DNA of 62,613 nucleotides from Desertihabitans aurantiacus. GTDB lineage: Bacteria; Actinomycetota; Actinomycetes; Propionibacteriales; Propionibacteriaceae. The DNA lies in contig NZ_QPKK01000002.1 of the NCBI RefSeq assembly GCF_003344635.1, forward strand, positions 1-62,613, read 5' to 3'. The translations under genes and the position numbers were made by a program. The notes below the pieces were generated by a model. It saw nothing but the letters and a program-made list of their open reading frames with translations, made no database searches and was not told the DNA's origin. This document shows positions 7,529 through 16,491 of the stretch, one piece after another (the stretch's first letter is position 1; each line of letters starts with the position of its first letter).

Positions 7529-8608
7529 CTACTCGCCTGCTGCGTCGATCAGGGCAGGGTAGTCGGTGTATCCGATTGCCGGATCCTGTCCAGGCCTGGG
7601 GTAGAAGGTGTCGGGGTCGGGGATGTTCAGTTCAGCGCCGGCCGCGACCCGTTGCACCAGGTCGGGGGTGGCGATGAAGTCCCGGCCGAAGGCGACGGCA
7701 TCGGCGTGGCCGGACTTGATGAGTCGCCGCCCATCGTCGACGTTCATCTCCTCGTTGGCTACCACGGGCCCGCTGAAGGTCGCCTTGATGTAGCTGAGCA
7801 GGCTGTCTTCGGCCTCGATCTCCCGGACGAACAGGAAGGCGACCTTTCGCTCACGCAGCTGGGCTGCGACGTGGCCGAAGATTGCGCGGGGGTCGGAGTC
7901 GCCCATGTCGTGCTCCTCTCCTCGAGGACGCAGGTGCACCCCTACCCGGTCGGCGCCCCACACGTCGACGACGGCGTCGGTGATCTCCAGCAGGAACCGA
8001 GCCCGGTTTTCCACCGATCCGCCGTAGCGGTCGGTGCGGCGGTTGGTGCTGTCCTGCAGGAACTGATCGATCAAGTAGCCGTTAGCGGCATGGATCTCGA
8101 CACCTTCGAACCCAGCGTGCTTCGCGTTCTCCGCCGCGCGGCGGAAGTCGGCGACGATCGCACTGACCTCGTCCGTCGACAGCGCACGGGGGACGACGTA
8201 GGGGCGCTTAGGGCGAAGTCGACGGACCCACCCGTCTGCGGCCACCGCACTCGGAGCGACCGGCAGCTCACCATCGAGGAGTTCTGGATCGGAGATCCGC
8301 CCGACATGCCACAGCTGCAGCAAGATCCGCCCACCCTCAGCGTGCACAGCAGCGGTGATCTGCTTCCACCCGTTGACCTGGTCCTCGTTCCAGATCCCGG
8401 GTGTGCCGTGGTAGCCGACTCCCTGCGGGCTCACCGATGTCGCCTCGCTGATGATCAGGCCGGCCCCGGCCCGCTGCCGGTAGTACTCGGCCATCAGGGC
8501 GTTGGGGACGCGGCCCGCGCCGGCCCTGCAGCGCGTCAGCGGGGACATGATCAGGCGATTGGGAAGGGAAAGTGCTCCGAGGTCGAGCGGGGTGAACAGG
8601 ACAGACAC
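7529..8608 (-). CDS. Old Yellow Enzyme family NADH:flavin oxidoreductase (NemA-like)
   Basis: This is a 359-residue FMN-dependent ene-reductase that reduces activated alkenes, quinones or nitro compounds with NAD(P)H. Family marks are TPLDLGALSLPNRLIMSPLT, GAGLIISEATSVSPQG, LLQLWHVGRIS, GFEGVEIHAANGYLIDQFL (with the substrate-binding His and Asn), and the phosphate-binding end HADAVAFGRDFIA. GTG at 8608 is preceded by AGGAG at five bases, which fixes the start. A longer open frame upstream is non-coding. It is co-transcribed with the downstream MarR gene. No covalent-flavin or Fe-S extension is present, so it is the classical single-domain form. Confidence 0.93.
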   Translation of the reverse strand: MSVLFTPLDLGALSLPNRLIMSPLTRCRAGAGRVPNALMAEYYRQRAGAGLIISEATSVSPQGVGYHGTPGIWNEDQVNGWKQITAAVHAEGGRILLQLWHVGRISDPELLDGELPVAPSAVAADGWVRRLRPKRPYVVPRALSTDEVSAIVADFRRAAENAKHAGFEGVEIHAANGYLIDQFLQDSTNRRTDRYGGSVENRARFLLEITDAVVDVWGADRVGVHLRPRGEEHDMGDSDPRAIFGHVAAQLRERKVAFLFVREIEAEDSLLSYIKATFSGPVVANEEMNVDDGRRLIKSGHADAVAFGRDFIATPDLVQRVAAGAELNIPDPDTFYPRPGQDPAIGYTDYPALIDAAGE

Positions 8609-9061
8609 AGCGGCTCCTACTAGGTGCAGACAGTGTGGATCGTTTGTGAGCAGTCGGAGCACCCGGGGGCACGCCCAGGTGAGCGGGAGCGCGCCGCAGT
8701 TTGTTCCGGTATCTGCGCGTGCAATTATCTGCGGCCGGACGCGGATGCGTACCCGATTTCGGACGGCTTCAACCCACCTGAGGGCGGCGACGCGGCAGCC
8801 GTTGTGACCTGGCACCACCAGGCGCTCAAGCCTGGCTTGCTTGCTACACCCCCTACCGCTGACGAAACGGCGCGCAGAACCGTGGGGCCTTCGATGGCGT
8901 GGTTTCGAGCGGTCGTTCTCGAGCCGGCCTGTCCGTCGGCGTCCTGTCATGAGGATCGGTCGGATCCGTGTGCACCTGCTCGGCGAGGCCAACCGCCTCG
9001 AGCCGTTGGTGCCGCTAGCGTCTCCCGCGTCTTCCACACCTGATCACGGAGGTGACCGTTC
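8609..9061. other. 453-bp intergenic region, no gene seen
   Basis: This stretch lies between the divergent oxidoreductase and MraY genes. It contains repeat copy A (8634-8651) and the promoters of both genes. A GGAGGT ribosome site lies at its right end. I found no credible protein in any frame. Confidence 0.6.
8634..8651 (+). repeat. 18-bp repeated element, copy A
   Basis: It reads TGTGGATCGTTTGTGAGC, differing from the consensus mainly in its left part. It points away from the oxidoreductase gene. The next gene in its direction starts over 400 bp away. Confidence 0.55.
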
Positions 9062-10162
9062 TTGGTTGCGGCCATCGTCGCCTTCTGCACCGGCGTCCTG
9101 TTCTGCCTACTGCTGACCCGGCCGGCCATCGTGGTCCTCAAGAGACTGGGCTGGTCCCAGTTCGTCCGCGCCGACGGCCCGCAGACCCATCTGGTGAAGA
9201 AGGGCACCCCGACCAAGGGGGGTCTGGTCTTCGGGGCCGGGACCGTGGTGGCCTACTCTATCGCCCACGCCGTCACGGGCCAGGAGGTCACGACCTCCGG
9301 GGTGCTGGTCCTGCTCGCGATGGCCGGCATGGGCGCGGTCGGGTTCGTCGACGACTACCTCAAGACCCATCACCAGAACTCCACCGGGCTGCCCGAGCGG
9401 GCCAAGATCGTCGGGCAGCTGCTGGTCATCGCCCTCCTCGTCCCGGTAGCGCTCTGGGGTGCGGACCGGGCCGGCCGGTCGCTGGTCTCCTCCCACATCA
9501 CCTTCGTCGGTGACGTGGGCCTGCTCGACCTGGCCCGCTGGGGTCCGGTGGTTGCGGTGGTGCTCGCGCTGGTCTGGTACGGGTTCCTGTCGATCGGGAC
9601 GACCAACGGCGTCAACATCGTCGACGGTGCGGACGGCCTGCTCGCCGGGTGCGCCATCTCCAGCCTGTCCGCCTACGCGCTGATGCTGCTGTTCCAAGCC
9701 CAGAACACCTGCTCCGGTGCGGGCGGTCCGGGCTGCTTCGACACCGTCCACCCGCAGGACCTGGCCGTGGTCACGTGCGCGCTGCTCGGGAACCTGGTCG
9801 GATTCCTGTGGTGGTCCTGCTACCCCGCGAAGATCTTCATGGGTGACACCGGATCGCTCGGCATCGGTGGGTTCCTGGTAGCGCTGGCGGTCCTGTCGCG
9901 GACCGAGCTGCTGCTGCCCATCATCGGGGTCATCTACGTGATGGTCACGTCCTCGGTGCTGATCCAGCGCTACTACTTCCGCTTCACCGGCGGGAAGCGG
10001 TTCTTCAAGATGGCTCCGTTGCACCACCACTTCGAGCTGAGCGGCTGGTCCGAGACCACCGTGACCATCCGATTCTGGCTGATCTCAGCGCTCGGGGCGA
10101 TCACCGCCGTGATCATCTTCTACTCGGTCTGGCTCGCCCGCACCGGGCTCGTCGGCCCCTAG
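9062..10162 (+). CDS. MraY-like phospho-MurNAc-pentapeptide transferase (paralogue outside the cell-wall cluster)
   Basis: This is a 366-residue polytopic membrane enzyme. The family transfers phospho-MurNAc-pentapeptide to undecaprenyl phosphate to make lipid I. Catalytic signatures are present: GTPTKGG, FVDDYL (Asp97-Asp98), NGVNIVDGADGLLAG (182-196), FMGDTGSLGIGG (Asp262) and the HHH motif PLHHHFE (321-323), ending in RFWLIS. TTG at 9062 is the start, supported by GGAGGT eight bases upstream. No murein or division genes surround it, so it is probably a second copy. The NIVDGADGL box differs from the NLTDGLDGL usual in housekeeping MraY. A role in resistance to MraY-targeting nucleoside antibiotics, or in another polyprenyl-linked glycan, is possible but unproven. 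Confidence 0.9.
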   Translation: MVAAIVAFCTGVLFCLLLTRPAIVVLKRLGWSQFVRADGPQTHLVKKGTPTKGGLVFGAGTVVAYSIAHAVTGQEVTTSGVLVLLAMAGMGAVGFVDDYLKTHHQNSTGLPERAKIVGQLLVIALLVPVALWGADRAGRSLVSSHITFVGDVGLLDLARWGPVVAVVLALVWYGFLSIGTTNGVNIVDGADGLLAGCAISSLSAYALMLLFQAQNTCSGAGGPGCFDTVHPQDLAVVTCALLGNLVGFLWWSCYPAKIFMGDTGSLGIGGFLVALAVLSRTELLLPIIGVIYVMVTSSVLIQRYYFRFTGGKRFFKMAPLHHHFELSGWSETTVTIRFWLISALGAITAVIIFYSVWLARTGLVGP

Positions 10163-10253
10163 CCCCGCAGAGGCCGCGACCGCTCAACACGTGGGCTCGG
10201 CCATCAGGCCAGTGTCAGACGAGAACGACGCACCGGTTCCTGGACCGGCTCGG

Positions 10254-10271
10254 TGACGATCCTTTGTGCAC
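10254..10271 (+). repeat. 18-bp repeated element, copy B
   Basis: It begins TGACGATCCTTTGTG and then diverges from the consensus in the last bases. It lies between the MraY paralogue and the acetyltransferase, about 85 bp before the chosen start of the latter. Confidence 0.5.
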
Positions 10272-10356
10272 GACGGTCGATCCACCGGCGCTACGACGTC
10301 GGCGAGCCGAGAGCCAGTGGCGGCTGAGGCCCCACAGTTCATCAACACTGAGACTT

Positions 10357-10920
10357 GTGCCGACACTTCCAGACGTCGAGATCCGGGTCGATGACAGCAT
10401 CACGCTGAATCCTCTGAGGCCCGGCGATGCACCGGCGTTGCACCGTGCTGTCCACGACCCCGAGTTGCGACGCCGCTTTCCGCTTCCCGAGCCCTACACC
10501 CTCGAGCGGGCGCGCACCTGGTGCACCACCACGACGCGAGAACTCCGGGTCACCGGCCAGGCGCTGGTTCTCGCAGTACGGCACAACGGAGAGCTCGCGG
10601 GCAGCATCGATGCCAAGCGGATCGACTGGCGGACCATGACCACCGAGCTCAGCTACTGGACGGCAGCACACGCACGCGGCCGTTGCCTCATGCCAAAAGC
10701 CGTTGCAACGCTGTCGCGCTGGCTTCTTCGCGAACTCCACTTCGAGCGCATCGAGTTGCGCATCGCCCCGGACAACCCGTCCTCGATGCGCGTGGCAGAG
10801 AAGGCCGGGTACACAGCCGAGGGAACGGCGCGCAATGCGGGCTTCACGAACAGTGGCCGCAGCGACCTCGTCATCTACTCGCTGATCCCCAGCGACCTCT
10901 CGCAGCCTTCCTTGCCCTGA
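10357..10920 (+). CDS. GNAT family N-acetyltransferase (RimJ/RimL-like)
   Basis: This is a 187-residue acetyl-CoA-dependent acetyltransferase of the RimJ/RimL group, which acetylates protein N-termini or small amines. The fold is seen in ITLNPLRPGDAPALHRAVHD at the start and in the C-terminal LHFERIELRIAPDNPSSMRV and EKAGYTAEGT. The acetyl-CoA loop reads ARGRCLMPKAV, in which the usual second Gly of the RGxG motif is replaced by Cys-Leu, so activity may be altered. GTG at 10357 gives a family-like N-terminus; an extension from 10264 looks spurious. It stands alone. Confidence 0.82.
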   Translation: MPTLPDVEIRVDDSITLNPLRPGDAPALHRAVHDPELRRRFPLPEPYTLERARTWCTTTTRELRVTGQALVLAVRHNGELAGSIDAKRIDWRTMTTELSYWTAAHARGRCLMPKAVATLSRWLLRELHFERIELRIAPDNPSSMRVAEKAGYTAEGTARNAGFTNSGRSDLVIYSLIPSDLSQPSLP

Positions 10921-11257
10921 GAGGCGCCTCACGAAGATGGTCTCGAGCAGCGGCTAGGAGGCGGTCGGACGCAGTAGCGACCAGAACTGCGTGTCGGCCG
11001 GACGATCACGGTCAGCAGAGATCGGCGATCCTCACCGCGGTGCGGTCGGCCTCGACATGACTTCGAGCGAGCCGCCGTAGAGCCGGCACTGGTCGCGTCG
11101 GCTGCTGCGGCGAGCCGGAGGCTCAGCGCGAGGTCGTCTCGGTGCAGCCGATGCCAGAACGACGCTGCCACAGCGTTCCCTCTTCGGACCGTGGCTGGAG
11201 AGTCATTCGTGCCGCAACTGTTGGACAGTGGCCTCATGGCCGTGCGACTTTGTGGCG
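10921..11257. other. 337-bp intergenic region, nothing recognised
   Basis: No frame gives a recognisable domain. A minus-strand open frame of about 100 codons (10929-11237) is low in complexity and unlike any family I know. The right end holds a possible leaderless promoter (GACTTT, then six bases to ATG 11258). Confidence 0.5.
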
Positions 11258-12286
11258 ATGACCAGCGTGTCGGAGGCTGCTCAGCGCTGGGCCGGTGAGG
11301 AAGCCCTGCGCCTGCTCACTCGTCACCGGGTGCCGGGTCTTGCCGTCGGGTTGTGTGATCGCACCGGGCCGCTCTGGTCGGCCGGCTTCGGTGTGACGGC
11401 ACTGAAGGCCGGTCGATCGGTGTCCACCGGCACCCTTTTCAGCCTCCAGTCCGCGTCGAAGATGTACACCGCGACGGCGGTGATGTGCGCTGTCCGCGAC
11501 GGCCTGGTCGACCTCGACGAAGCCCTGCCGGCGTACCTCCCGGAGTTCACCGTTCACAGCCGTTGGGAGTCCACACCTGAGGCAAGGATCACGCTGCGGC
11601 ACCTGTTGTCGCACCGGTCGGGTCTGGTCCATGAGGCGCCGCGCGGCTCCAACTATGACAACAGCGACGATTCGTTCGAAGACCACTGCGCGAGCATCAG
11701 CGAGACGTGGCTGGAGTTTCCCGTCGGGGACCACTACTCCTACTCGAACCTCGGAATCGACCTGGCAGCGTTGGTGCTCCAAAGGGTCAGCGGGGCCGAC
11801 TTCGCAACCTACATCGACCGGGTTGTACTCCATCCCCTCGGTCTACATCGCACCACGTTCGACATCGCCCGCATCAAAGCCGATCCTGACCGTGCTGTCG
11901 GACACTCCAACAACGCGCCACCGCGGCTGAGAGTCCCGATGCTGGCCGCTGGCGGTGCTTACGCCAGCGTTGACGACGCACTGAGGTACATCGCCTTCCA
12001 CCTGGACGGTGGCCGCGGCATCCTCACACCGGAGCTGCTGCGGCAGATGTACCAGGTGCCGGATGCTTCTCCGGGGCAACACGTCGGCTACGGACTCGGG
12101 ATCGACACCGGCGTCTGGAACGGTCGGCTGGTGCGCAACCACGGCGGTGGGGGGTTCGGCTTCCTCTGCGATCTCGCCTGGTATCCGACCGTTGGGGTGG
12201 GCGTGGCGGTGCTGACCAACAGTGAGGACCACCCGTTTCAGGTTCACTTCGCGACGCAACTCCTGAACCTCGTTACGTCGCACTGA
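11258..12286 (+). CDS. Serine hydrolase, class C beta-lactamase-like family
   Basis: This is a 342-residue protein of the beta-lactamase/transpeptidase-like (PF00144) family, which includes esterases, D-peptidases and class C beta-lactamases. The catalytic motifs are SASK (residues 65-68, nucleophile and base), YSN within HYSYSNLG, and HGGGGFG near the C-terminus. The strand GVGVAVLTNSEDHPF closes the fold. No signal peptide is seen, so it is probably cytoplasmic, which argues against a true beta-lactamase. The start is ATG 11258; a GTG at 11228 would add ten residues. More A/T appears at third codon positions than in the flanking chromosome, which fits acquisition by transfer. Confidence 0.88.
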   Translation: MTSVSEAAQRWAGEEALRLLTRHRVPGLAVGLCDRTGPLWSAGFGVTALKAGRSVSTGTLFSLQSASKMYTATAVMCAVRDGLVDLDEALPAYLPEFTVHSRWESTPEARITLRHLLSHRSGLVHEAPRGSNYDNSDDSFEDHCASISETWLEFPVGDHYSYSNLGIDLAALVLQRVSGADFATYIDRVVLHPLGLHRTTFDIARIKADPDRAVGHSNNAPPRLRVPMLAAGGAYASVDDALRYIAFHLDGGRGILTPELLRQMYQVPDASPGQHVGYGLGIDTGVWNGRLVRNHGGGGFGFLCDLAWYPTVGVGVAVLTNSEDHPFQVHFATQLLNLVTSH

Positions 12287-12550
12287 AGGGCGACTCACGA
12301 TCAATGGCTGTCGAGCACCCGCGTCGGTCGACGACACGCCGCCTCGAAGCGCTACCCGAAAGTCCTATCACCCCGATGCCCCTCCGGAGTTCGAGCATCC
12401 GATCTCTGAACGCCTCCTGTAGTCCTGGAGTTCTCGCGCAGCGAAGCGGGCGAGTGGCTCCTCGATTCAGCTCGGAACCGCAATGTTGAGGTGGATCGGA
12501 AGACCTTAGTGTCCGTTCATCAACGCCGACCGAGGTGGATCGGCTCAGCC
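12287..12550. other. Intergenic region with a short direct repeat
   Basis: The repeat unit GAGGTGGATCGG occurs twice within about 60 bp (around 12490 and 12533), near the right end. No gene was recognised in either strand. The adjacent kinase gene ends at 12551. Confidence 0.45.
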
Positions 12551-13531
12551 CTACTGCCTGAGCCATGTCCTGGCCAGCTCAAGAGAGCCAATCTGGCCAC
12601 GCAGGTCGTCTACCGGGTTGAACGCAAGGCCGGCGATGGCAGGTCGGTGAAGAGCTGTAGCGGCAGCGATGATGGGTAGGGCACGGCGTTCGGCCTCGTC
12701 CAGCGGCGCCTTCGAGGCGTCCTCGTACTCACGGGTCCAGAGGGGGAAGTGGTCGACGGCGTGCGTGCCCATGACGAGCAGAGTCCAGTGCAGGGTGTAG
12801 GCCAGGTCGTGCACCCGCGGTCGGTACGCGGAGAACCCGAGGTCGAGGACGATGCTTTGTGCTGCATCGTCGCGCGGCAGGTTGTCGAGGGTGGCGTCAC
12901 CGTGCACAACCTGCGCCGGGAGGTCGCGCAGCGGGATCCACCGCCTCGCGATCGCCTGGCACTGCCTGCTGAGCTCTGCAGCGAAGGCGGCCATCTCGTC
13001 ATCGGCGCTCACAGCCGCTCGGGTGACCGACAGCCATCGGCGCAGCGTCGATGGTGTCGCCCAGGTGGCGACCACAGGTCTGCTGAGCCGACCATCGAAT
13101 CCCCTCAGGTGCCGGTCAAGTCGCCCCAGATCGGCGGCGAGCACAGCACACGTCTCGGGATCGGCTTCCGGTGGTCGCCGGTGAGGAAGCTGAGCCCATC
13201 GGTCGGCGCAGCGGAACACTGGACGCCCTGCCAGCCGTAGCGGCCGCGGCCCTCTTACGCCGCGAGCGATGAGGTGCCGCCTGACCGCCTGCAGGTCGAG
13301 CAGTCGTCGACGCGAGATGAAGGGCTGATGGATCCGTAGCACCACCTCCGCTGTCTCGAGGTGGAGGTTGAGGCTGTAGGCGCCGCCGAGATCGCGGATC
13401 GGGCTGCCCGGGGCGATCCGCTGGGCCAGATCCGCCACCTCAGGCGTCGAGGCGTCCAATCGGCCCGGTGTAGCGGCTGGGGCCTCCCGCCACCAGGAGC
13501 GCAATCCGTGAGGGGGGAGCGCAGACGCCAT
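12551..13531 (-). CDS. APH-fold phosphotransferase family protein
   Basis: This is a 326-residue small-molecule kinase-like protein. The catalytic loop VVHGDATLDNLP keeps the His-Gly-Asp and Asn, and the metal Asp follows in IVLDLGFSAYRP. The C-terminal helices include HDLAYTLHWTLLVMG. The N-terminal lobe shows SLNLHLETAEVVLRIHQPF, with an Arg where the ATP-anchoring Lys often stands. The start is ATG 13531. The substrate is unknown. It is a single gene, followed at some distance by nitrilase and hypothetical genes on the same strand. Confidence 0.85.
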   Translation of the reverse strand: MASALPPHGLRSWWREAPAATPGRLDASTPEVADLAQRIAPGSPIRDLGGAYSLNLHLETAEVVLRIHQPFISRRRLLDLQAVRRHLIARGVRGPRPLRLAGRPVFRCADRWAQLPHRRPPEADPETCAVLAADLGRLDRHLRGFDGRLSRPVVATWATPSTLRRWLSVTRAAVSADDEMAAFAAELSRQCQAIARRWIPLRDLPAQVVHGDATLDNLPRDDAAQSIVLDLGFSAYRPRVHDLAYTLHWTLLVMGTHAVDHFPLWTREYEDASKAPLDEAERRALPIIAAATALHRPAIAGLAFNPVDDLRGQIGSLELARTWLRQ

Positions 13532-13688
13532 GACACCCAAGTGTGCTGGGCCACTGGCAGGGCGACCTACAGCCCACCCGTAGCGCCAACACTTCAGTTG
13601 CTGCACGCCCCGGTGGACGCCTCTTCCGGCGGTGTGCTGGCCGGGGAGACGAGTCGCACGCGATCGCCGGGCCGCAGCTGAGGAACTC

Positions 13689-14537
13689 TCACCGACTAGC
13701 AGCGCTGGCTCGGTGCAGCTCGCGCCAGGTCCGGCCTCGTTCGCGGCCGAAGCGGATCCGGGGCTCGTCCCGGTCGAGATCGGCGATCACCGTCTGGACG
13801 GTGCCGTCGGGTCGTCCCTGCGCCAACCAGGTGAAGCCCGCCGCGGCCACCGCCGACGGCATGTGCCCGGGTGCGGTGCCGGGAGCCGCGAGGATGGTCC
13901 AGCCGTCGATCATGGTGGCGTGGGCCAGGGCGCGCTGGTCGTCCTGGGACTGCTGGGGCGTGGCAGCGGTGAAGGTGGAGATGACGACGGCGTCGACACC
14001 GAGGGTCTCGTACTCGATGACCGCATCAGGCAGCAACGCCTCGATGCACAGCAGGAGACCGAACCGGAATCCGTCGACGTCCACGACCACTGGAGCAGCC
14101 CCCGGCTGGTACATGAAGTCGGCCTCAGTGCGGGAGAGGTAACGCTTGTCGTAGCGGTCGACCACCACGCCGGTGTCGTCGATGACGAGGAGGCTGTTGA
14201 ACGGCCGGCCGGCACCGTCTGCCGGCCACACCGACCCGACCACCACCCACACGCCGAGCTCGCCGGCCAGCTCCGCCACCCGCTCGACCTCCACCGCCAG
14301 CACGTCCCACGGCATCCGTGACCAGTCGGCCTCAGCGAGACGAGCGGGATCGGACGACATCATCCGTTTCCCCGGGTAGGTCGACAACGCGCCTTCGGTG
14401 AAGACCACCAACCGTGCCCCGGCCTGGTGGGCCTCCCGCATCACCTCGCAGATCGCGGTCGCGTTGTCCCGGACCGCCTGGGCGCTCGGTCGTTCCGACC
14501 CGATGCCCTGTCCGACAGCCACCCTCAGCACCGACAT
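13689..14537 (-). CDS. Carbon-nitrogen hydrolase (nitrilase superfamily)
   Basis: This is a 282-residue amidase or nitrilase-like hydrolase. The Glu-Lys-Cys triad is visible: Glu in VVFTEGALSTYPG, Lys in YDKRYLSRTE and Cys in LLLCIEALLPD. The last motif has CIEA instead of the common CYDxxFPE. The N-terminus SVLRVAVGQGIGSERPS is typical. ATG at 14537 follows GAGAGGA. The protein is soluble and no membrane part is seen. The substrate, an amide or a carbamoyl compound, cannot be predicted. It is on the same strand as the kinase at 12551-13531 but separated by 157 bp. Confidence 0.9.
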   Translation of the reverse strand: MSVLRVAVGQGIGSERPSAQAVRDNATAICEVMREAHQAGARLVVFTEGALSTYPGKRMMSSDPARLAEADWSRMPWDVLAVEVERVAELAGELGVWVVVGSVWPADGAGRPFNSLLVIDDTGVVVDRYDKRYLSRTEADFMYQPGAAPVVVDVDGFRFGLLLCIEALLPDAVIEYETLGVDAVVISTFTAATPQQSQDDQRALAHATMIDGWTILAAPGTAPGHMPSAVAAAGFTWLAQGRPDGTVQTVIADLDRDEPRIRFGRERGRTWRELHRASAASR

Positions 14538-14663
14538 GCGCGTCCTCTCGACGTGGTCACAGCCCCCAGCGGTGAGACACACGAGAAAGAGGTCAACACG
14601 GGTCAGCAGTCCAGAGGAATCGAATCCCCTTCGCCTTCACGAGCACCGGGCTGGGGCCGGTTC

Positions 14664-15203
14664 TCAGCGGGCTCGGCGCTGGACGGACCGCCGGCAGCCC
14701 GATCCTCGTCGGCCAGGACGCTGGGTGTCAACGGCGACGCTCGCCTCGAGCGGCTGCGACGCCTCCCCGGCGGCTGCGGTGCGTGTTGTGTCGAAGGGCC
14801 AGTGCTCGGCATGGGTATGCGGGACGGCGACAACCTGGACGTCGTCCTCGTAGACGATGCGACCCGGCGTTCTGGTGCGCAGCTCGTGCCAGGGGACGGC
14901 GTAGCGGTCGAGCAGCGCTAGGTACTGCTGAACCGTGGAGAGCAGGCCGGTGGCGTCGCTCTTGAACCAGGAGCGGGCGCCGGGGTTGAGGGTGGGGTCG
15001 TAGCAGGAGGGGTCGACGGTGCTCGGGTCGTGGTAGGCCGCGTTGGCGGCGTCGTTGGCCGATCGCCACCACTGGTGGTCCTCGGGGCTGAGAAGACCCT
15101 GATGGGCCAGACCGTTGGCCATCGCGAAGACGCCGGGGAACCGACCCAGCCGGTTGGCGACCGCGCTCTGGAACCTGACAAGGGTCTGTGGTGCCCAGTC
15201 CAT
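14664..15203 (-). CDS. Conserved hypothetical protein
   Basis: This is a 179-residue predicted soluble protein with a well-ordered first two thirds: MDWAPQTLVRFQSAVANRLG, then WWRSANDAANAAYHDPSTVD and PGARSWFKSDATGLL. I recall similar small actinobacterial proteins of unknown function. The last 40 residues are rich in Arg, Gly and Ser and look unlike a normal C-terminus, so the 3' end may be frameshifted or decayed. The start is ATG 15203, with CATGAT six bases before it, consistent with a leaderless transcript. There is no functional clue from neighbours. Confidence 0.6.
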   Translation of the reverse strand: MDWAPQTLVRFQSAVANRLGRFPGVFAMANGLAHQGLLSPEDHQWWRSANDAANAAYHDPSTVDPSCYDPTLNPGARSWFKSDATGLLSTVQQYLALLDRYAVPWHELRTRTPGRIVYEDDVQVVAVPHTHAEHWPFDTTRTAAAGEASQPLEASVAVDTQRPGRRGSGCRRSVQRRAR

Positions 15204-15256
15204 CGCTCGATCATGTCATCGCGCCACCGTCGCTTCGTCTCGCCGTACTGTCCAAG

Positions 15257-15274
15257 TGACGATCGTTTGTGAGC
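15257..15274 (+). repeat. 18-bp repeated element, copy C
   Basis: It reads TGACGATCGTTTGTGAGC, the best match to the consensus. The preceding bases ACTGTCCAAG resemble those before copy D (ACTGCCCGAG). It lies between two minus-strand genes, so no plus-strand gene follows it closely. Confidence 0.6.
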
Positions 15275-15335
15275 CCGGTCGCCGTCACGCCCAGCGAGTG
15301 CTCCCTCTGGCGCGGTCGGCGAGGGTGACTCCGAC

Positions 15336-15767
15336 TCAGGAGGCGCTGTCGGGTGGAACACGGGCGTCGTACCACCTTGGCCAGTCCTCCCAAGCCACGC
15401 TGCTGAGAGGAAGGCTCAGGGAGGCACCGGCGGCGGCCAGAGGCGCTGTCGGCGGCTCGATGTAGCCCTTCGGGGCATGCACCTCCACCGTTGCACCCTC
15501 CAACCCACGCTGCTCCTTCAGCAGTTTGGCAACGACCCAAGCTCCCCACGCCCGGCGGTAGACATCGGTGGTGTCGTGCAGGCCGGTGTCGTACGGGGCC
15601 AGCCAGTCGTCGGGTCGGACGAGGCCGTGCTCGCCAGAGAGGATGTACCAGGGGTGGGGTTGCTGCTCGGCGTACCTCCGCGACCGCTGAAACAGCGGAC
15701 CGGTGTACAAGTCTCTGGCCGCTGCGGGATGGGGCGCCTTCGGATTGACGCAGCAGATGAGCAGCAC
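15336..15767 (-). CDS. DUF6884 domain protein
   Basis: This is a soluble protein of about 143 residues with the features I associate with DUF6884: a leading CCVNPK, ARDLYTGPLFQRSRRYAE, WYILSGEHGLVRPDDWLAPYD and a C-terminal VEVHAPKGYIEP. The family is poorly characterised and is often found in accessory or defence-rich regions. The expected start codon position of the family aligns with a GTA here, so I choose the GTG two codons later (15767). A GTG at 15806 would extend it by 13 residues. It is flanked by repeat copy C. Confidence 0.75.
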   Translation of the reverse strand: MLLICCVNPKAPHPAAARDLYTGPLFQRSRRYAEQQPHPWYILSGEHGLVRPDDWLAPYDTGLHDTTDVYRRAWGAWVVAKLLKEQRGLEGATVEVHAPKGYIEPPTAPLAAAGASLSLPLSSVAWEDWPRWYDARVPPDSAS

Positions 15768-16045
15768 TCGTACAGCCTCGGCGTTCGGGCCTGCAGTGGT
15801 CGTCACCCAACCTGGACTACCAGAACGGAACGGCGAAGTCGCCCATGTTCTTGCGGTCGGGCCGATGGCGAGCCTGCGCGCGGGGCCGGACGGATCGCCG
15901 GAGCCCACGGTCGAGCGACCGGCTCACACAACGATCGACACCGGGCAGCCCTGGAAGGGTAGGCATTGGTGACGCATCGAGCGGCAACTCCGGGACGTTG
16001 AAGTTGCCGTCATCTTCTGGGCTCGAGCCCGGCCGGGGAGTGCGC

Positions 16046-16491
16046 TCAGGCGTTCGCACTGCTGATTCGGGCGATGGCGCGCGCGGCGGCCGCGGCGACG
16101 CGCCGGTCGGGGTGGTCGTCACGCAGCTGTTGCAGGAGCTCGAGCAGATCACCGAGCTGGTGCCTCGCCGCGACCTTGGCGGCCATCTCGCGAACGCGCC
16201 AGGCGGAGTCCCCCAGCGCCTCCTCGATCACCGGCGCGGCCCGGTCCTCCCAGACCCACAGCAGTCCTCTCGCCGCCCACACCCGCAACCAGTAGTCCGG
16301 ATTGCTGACACCGCCGGACACCGCCCACTGCGCCGGCGGCCACCTAGTGCGAGGACCAGGGTCGGGTCGACGTCGGTGCTTCCACGCAAGAGCTCGACAC
16401 ATCCGTCGATGACCGCCGCTTGCCCGCGCTCGCGGCACTCTCGTTCGACGCTCTGTCGTGGGCTCGTTCCCCAGTTCGATGTGGTCGCCAC
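16046..16491 (-). pseudogene. HEAT-repeat protein gene with one-base frameshift
   Basis: Two overlapping frames together give one protein. The first has VERECRERGQAAVIDGCVEL and DPTLVLALGG. The second continues with PPAQWAVSGGVSNPDYWLRV, then GLLWVWEDRAAPVIEEAL and WRVREMAAKVAARHQLGD, a HEAT-repeat pattern common in small actinobacterial proteins of about 150 residues. The frames join if one G/C is restored in the run around 16337-16342. Either the gene is broken or the base is a sequencing loss. HEAT repeats mediate protein binding and no enzymatic role is implied. Everything downstream of the break is intact to the stop, which suggests a recent event or an error. Confidence 0.75.

Noticed and set aside
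11258-12286. A true beta-lactamase resistance gene
   Set aside because: The SASK and YSN motifs fit the broad serine-hydrolase family and there is no signal peptide; resistance cannot be claimed.
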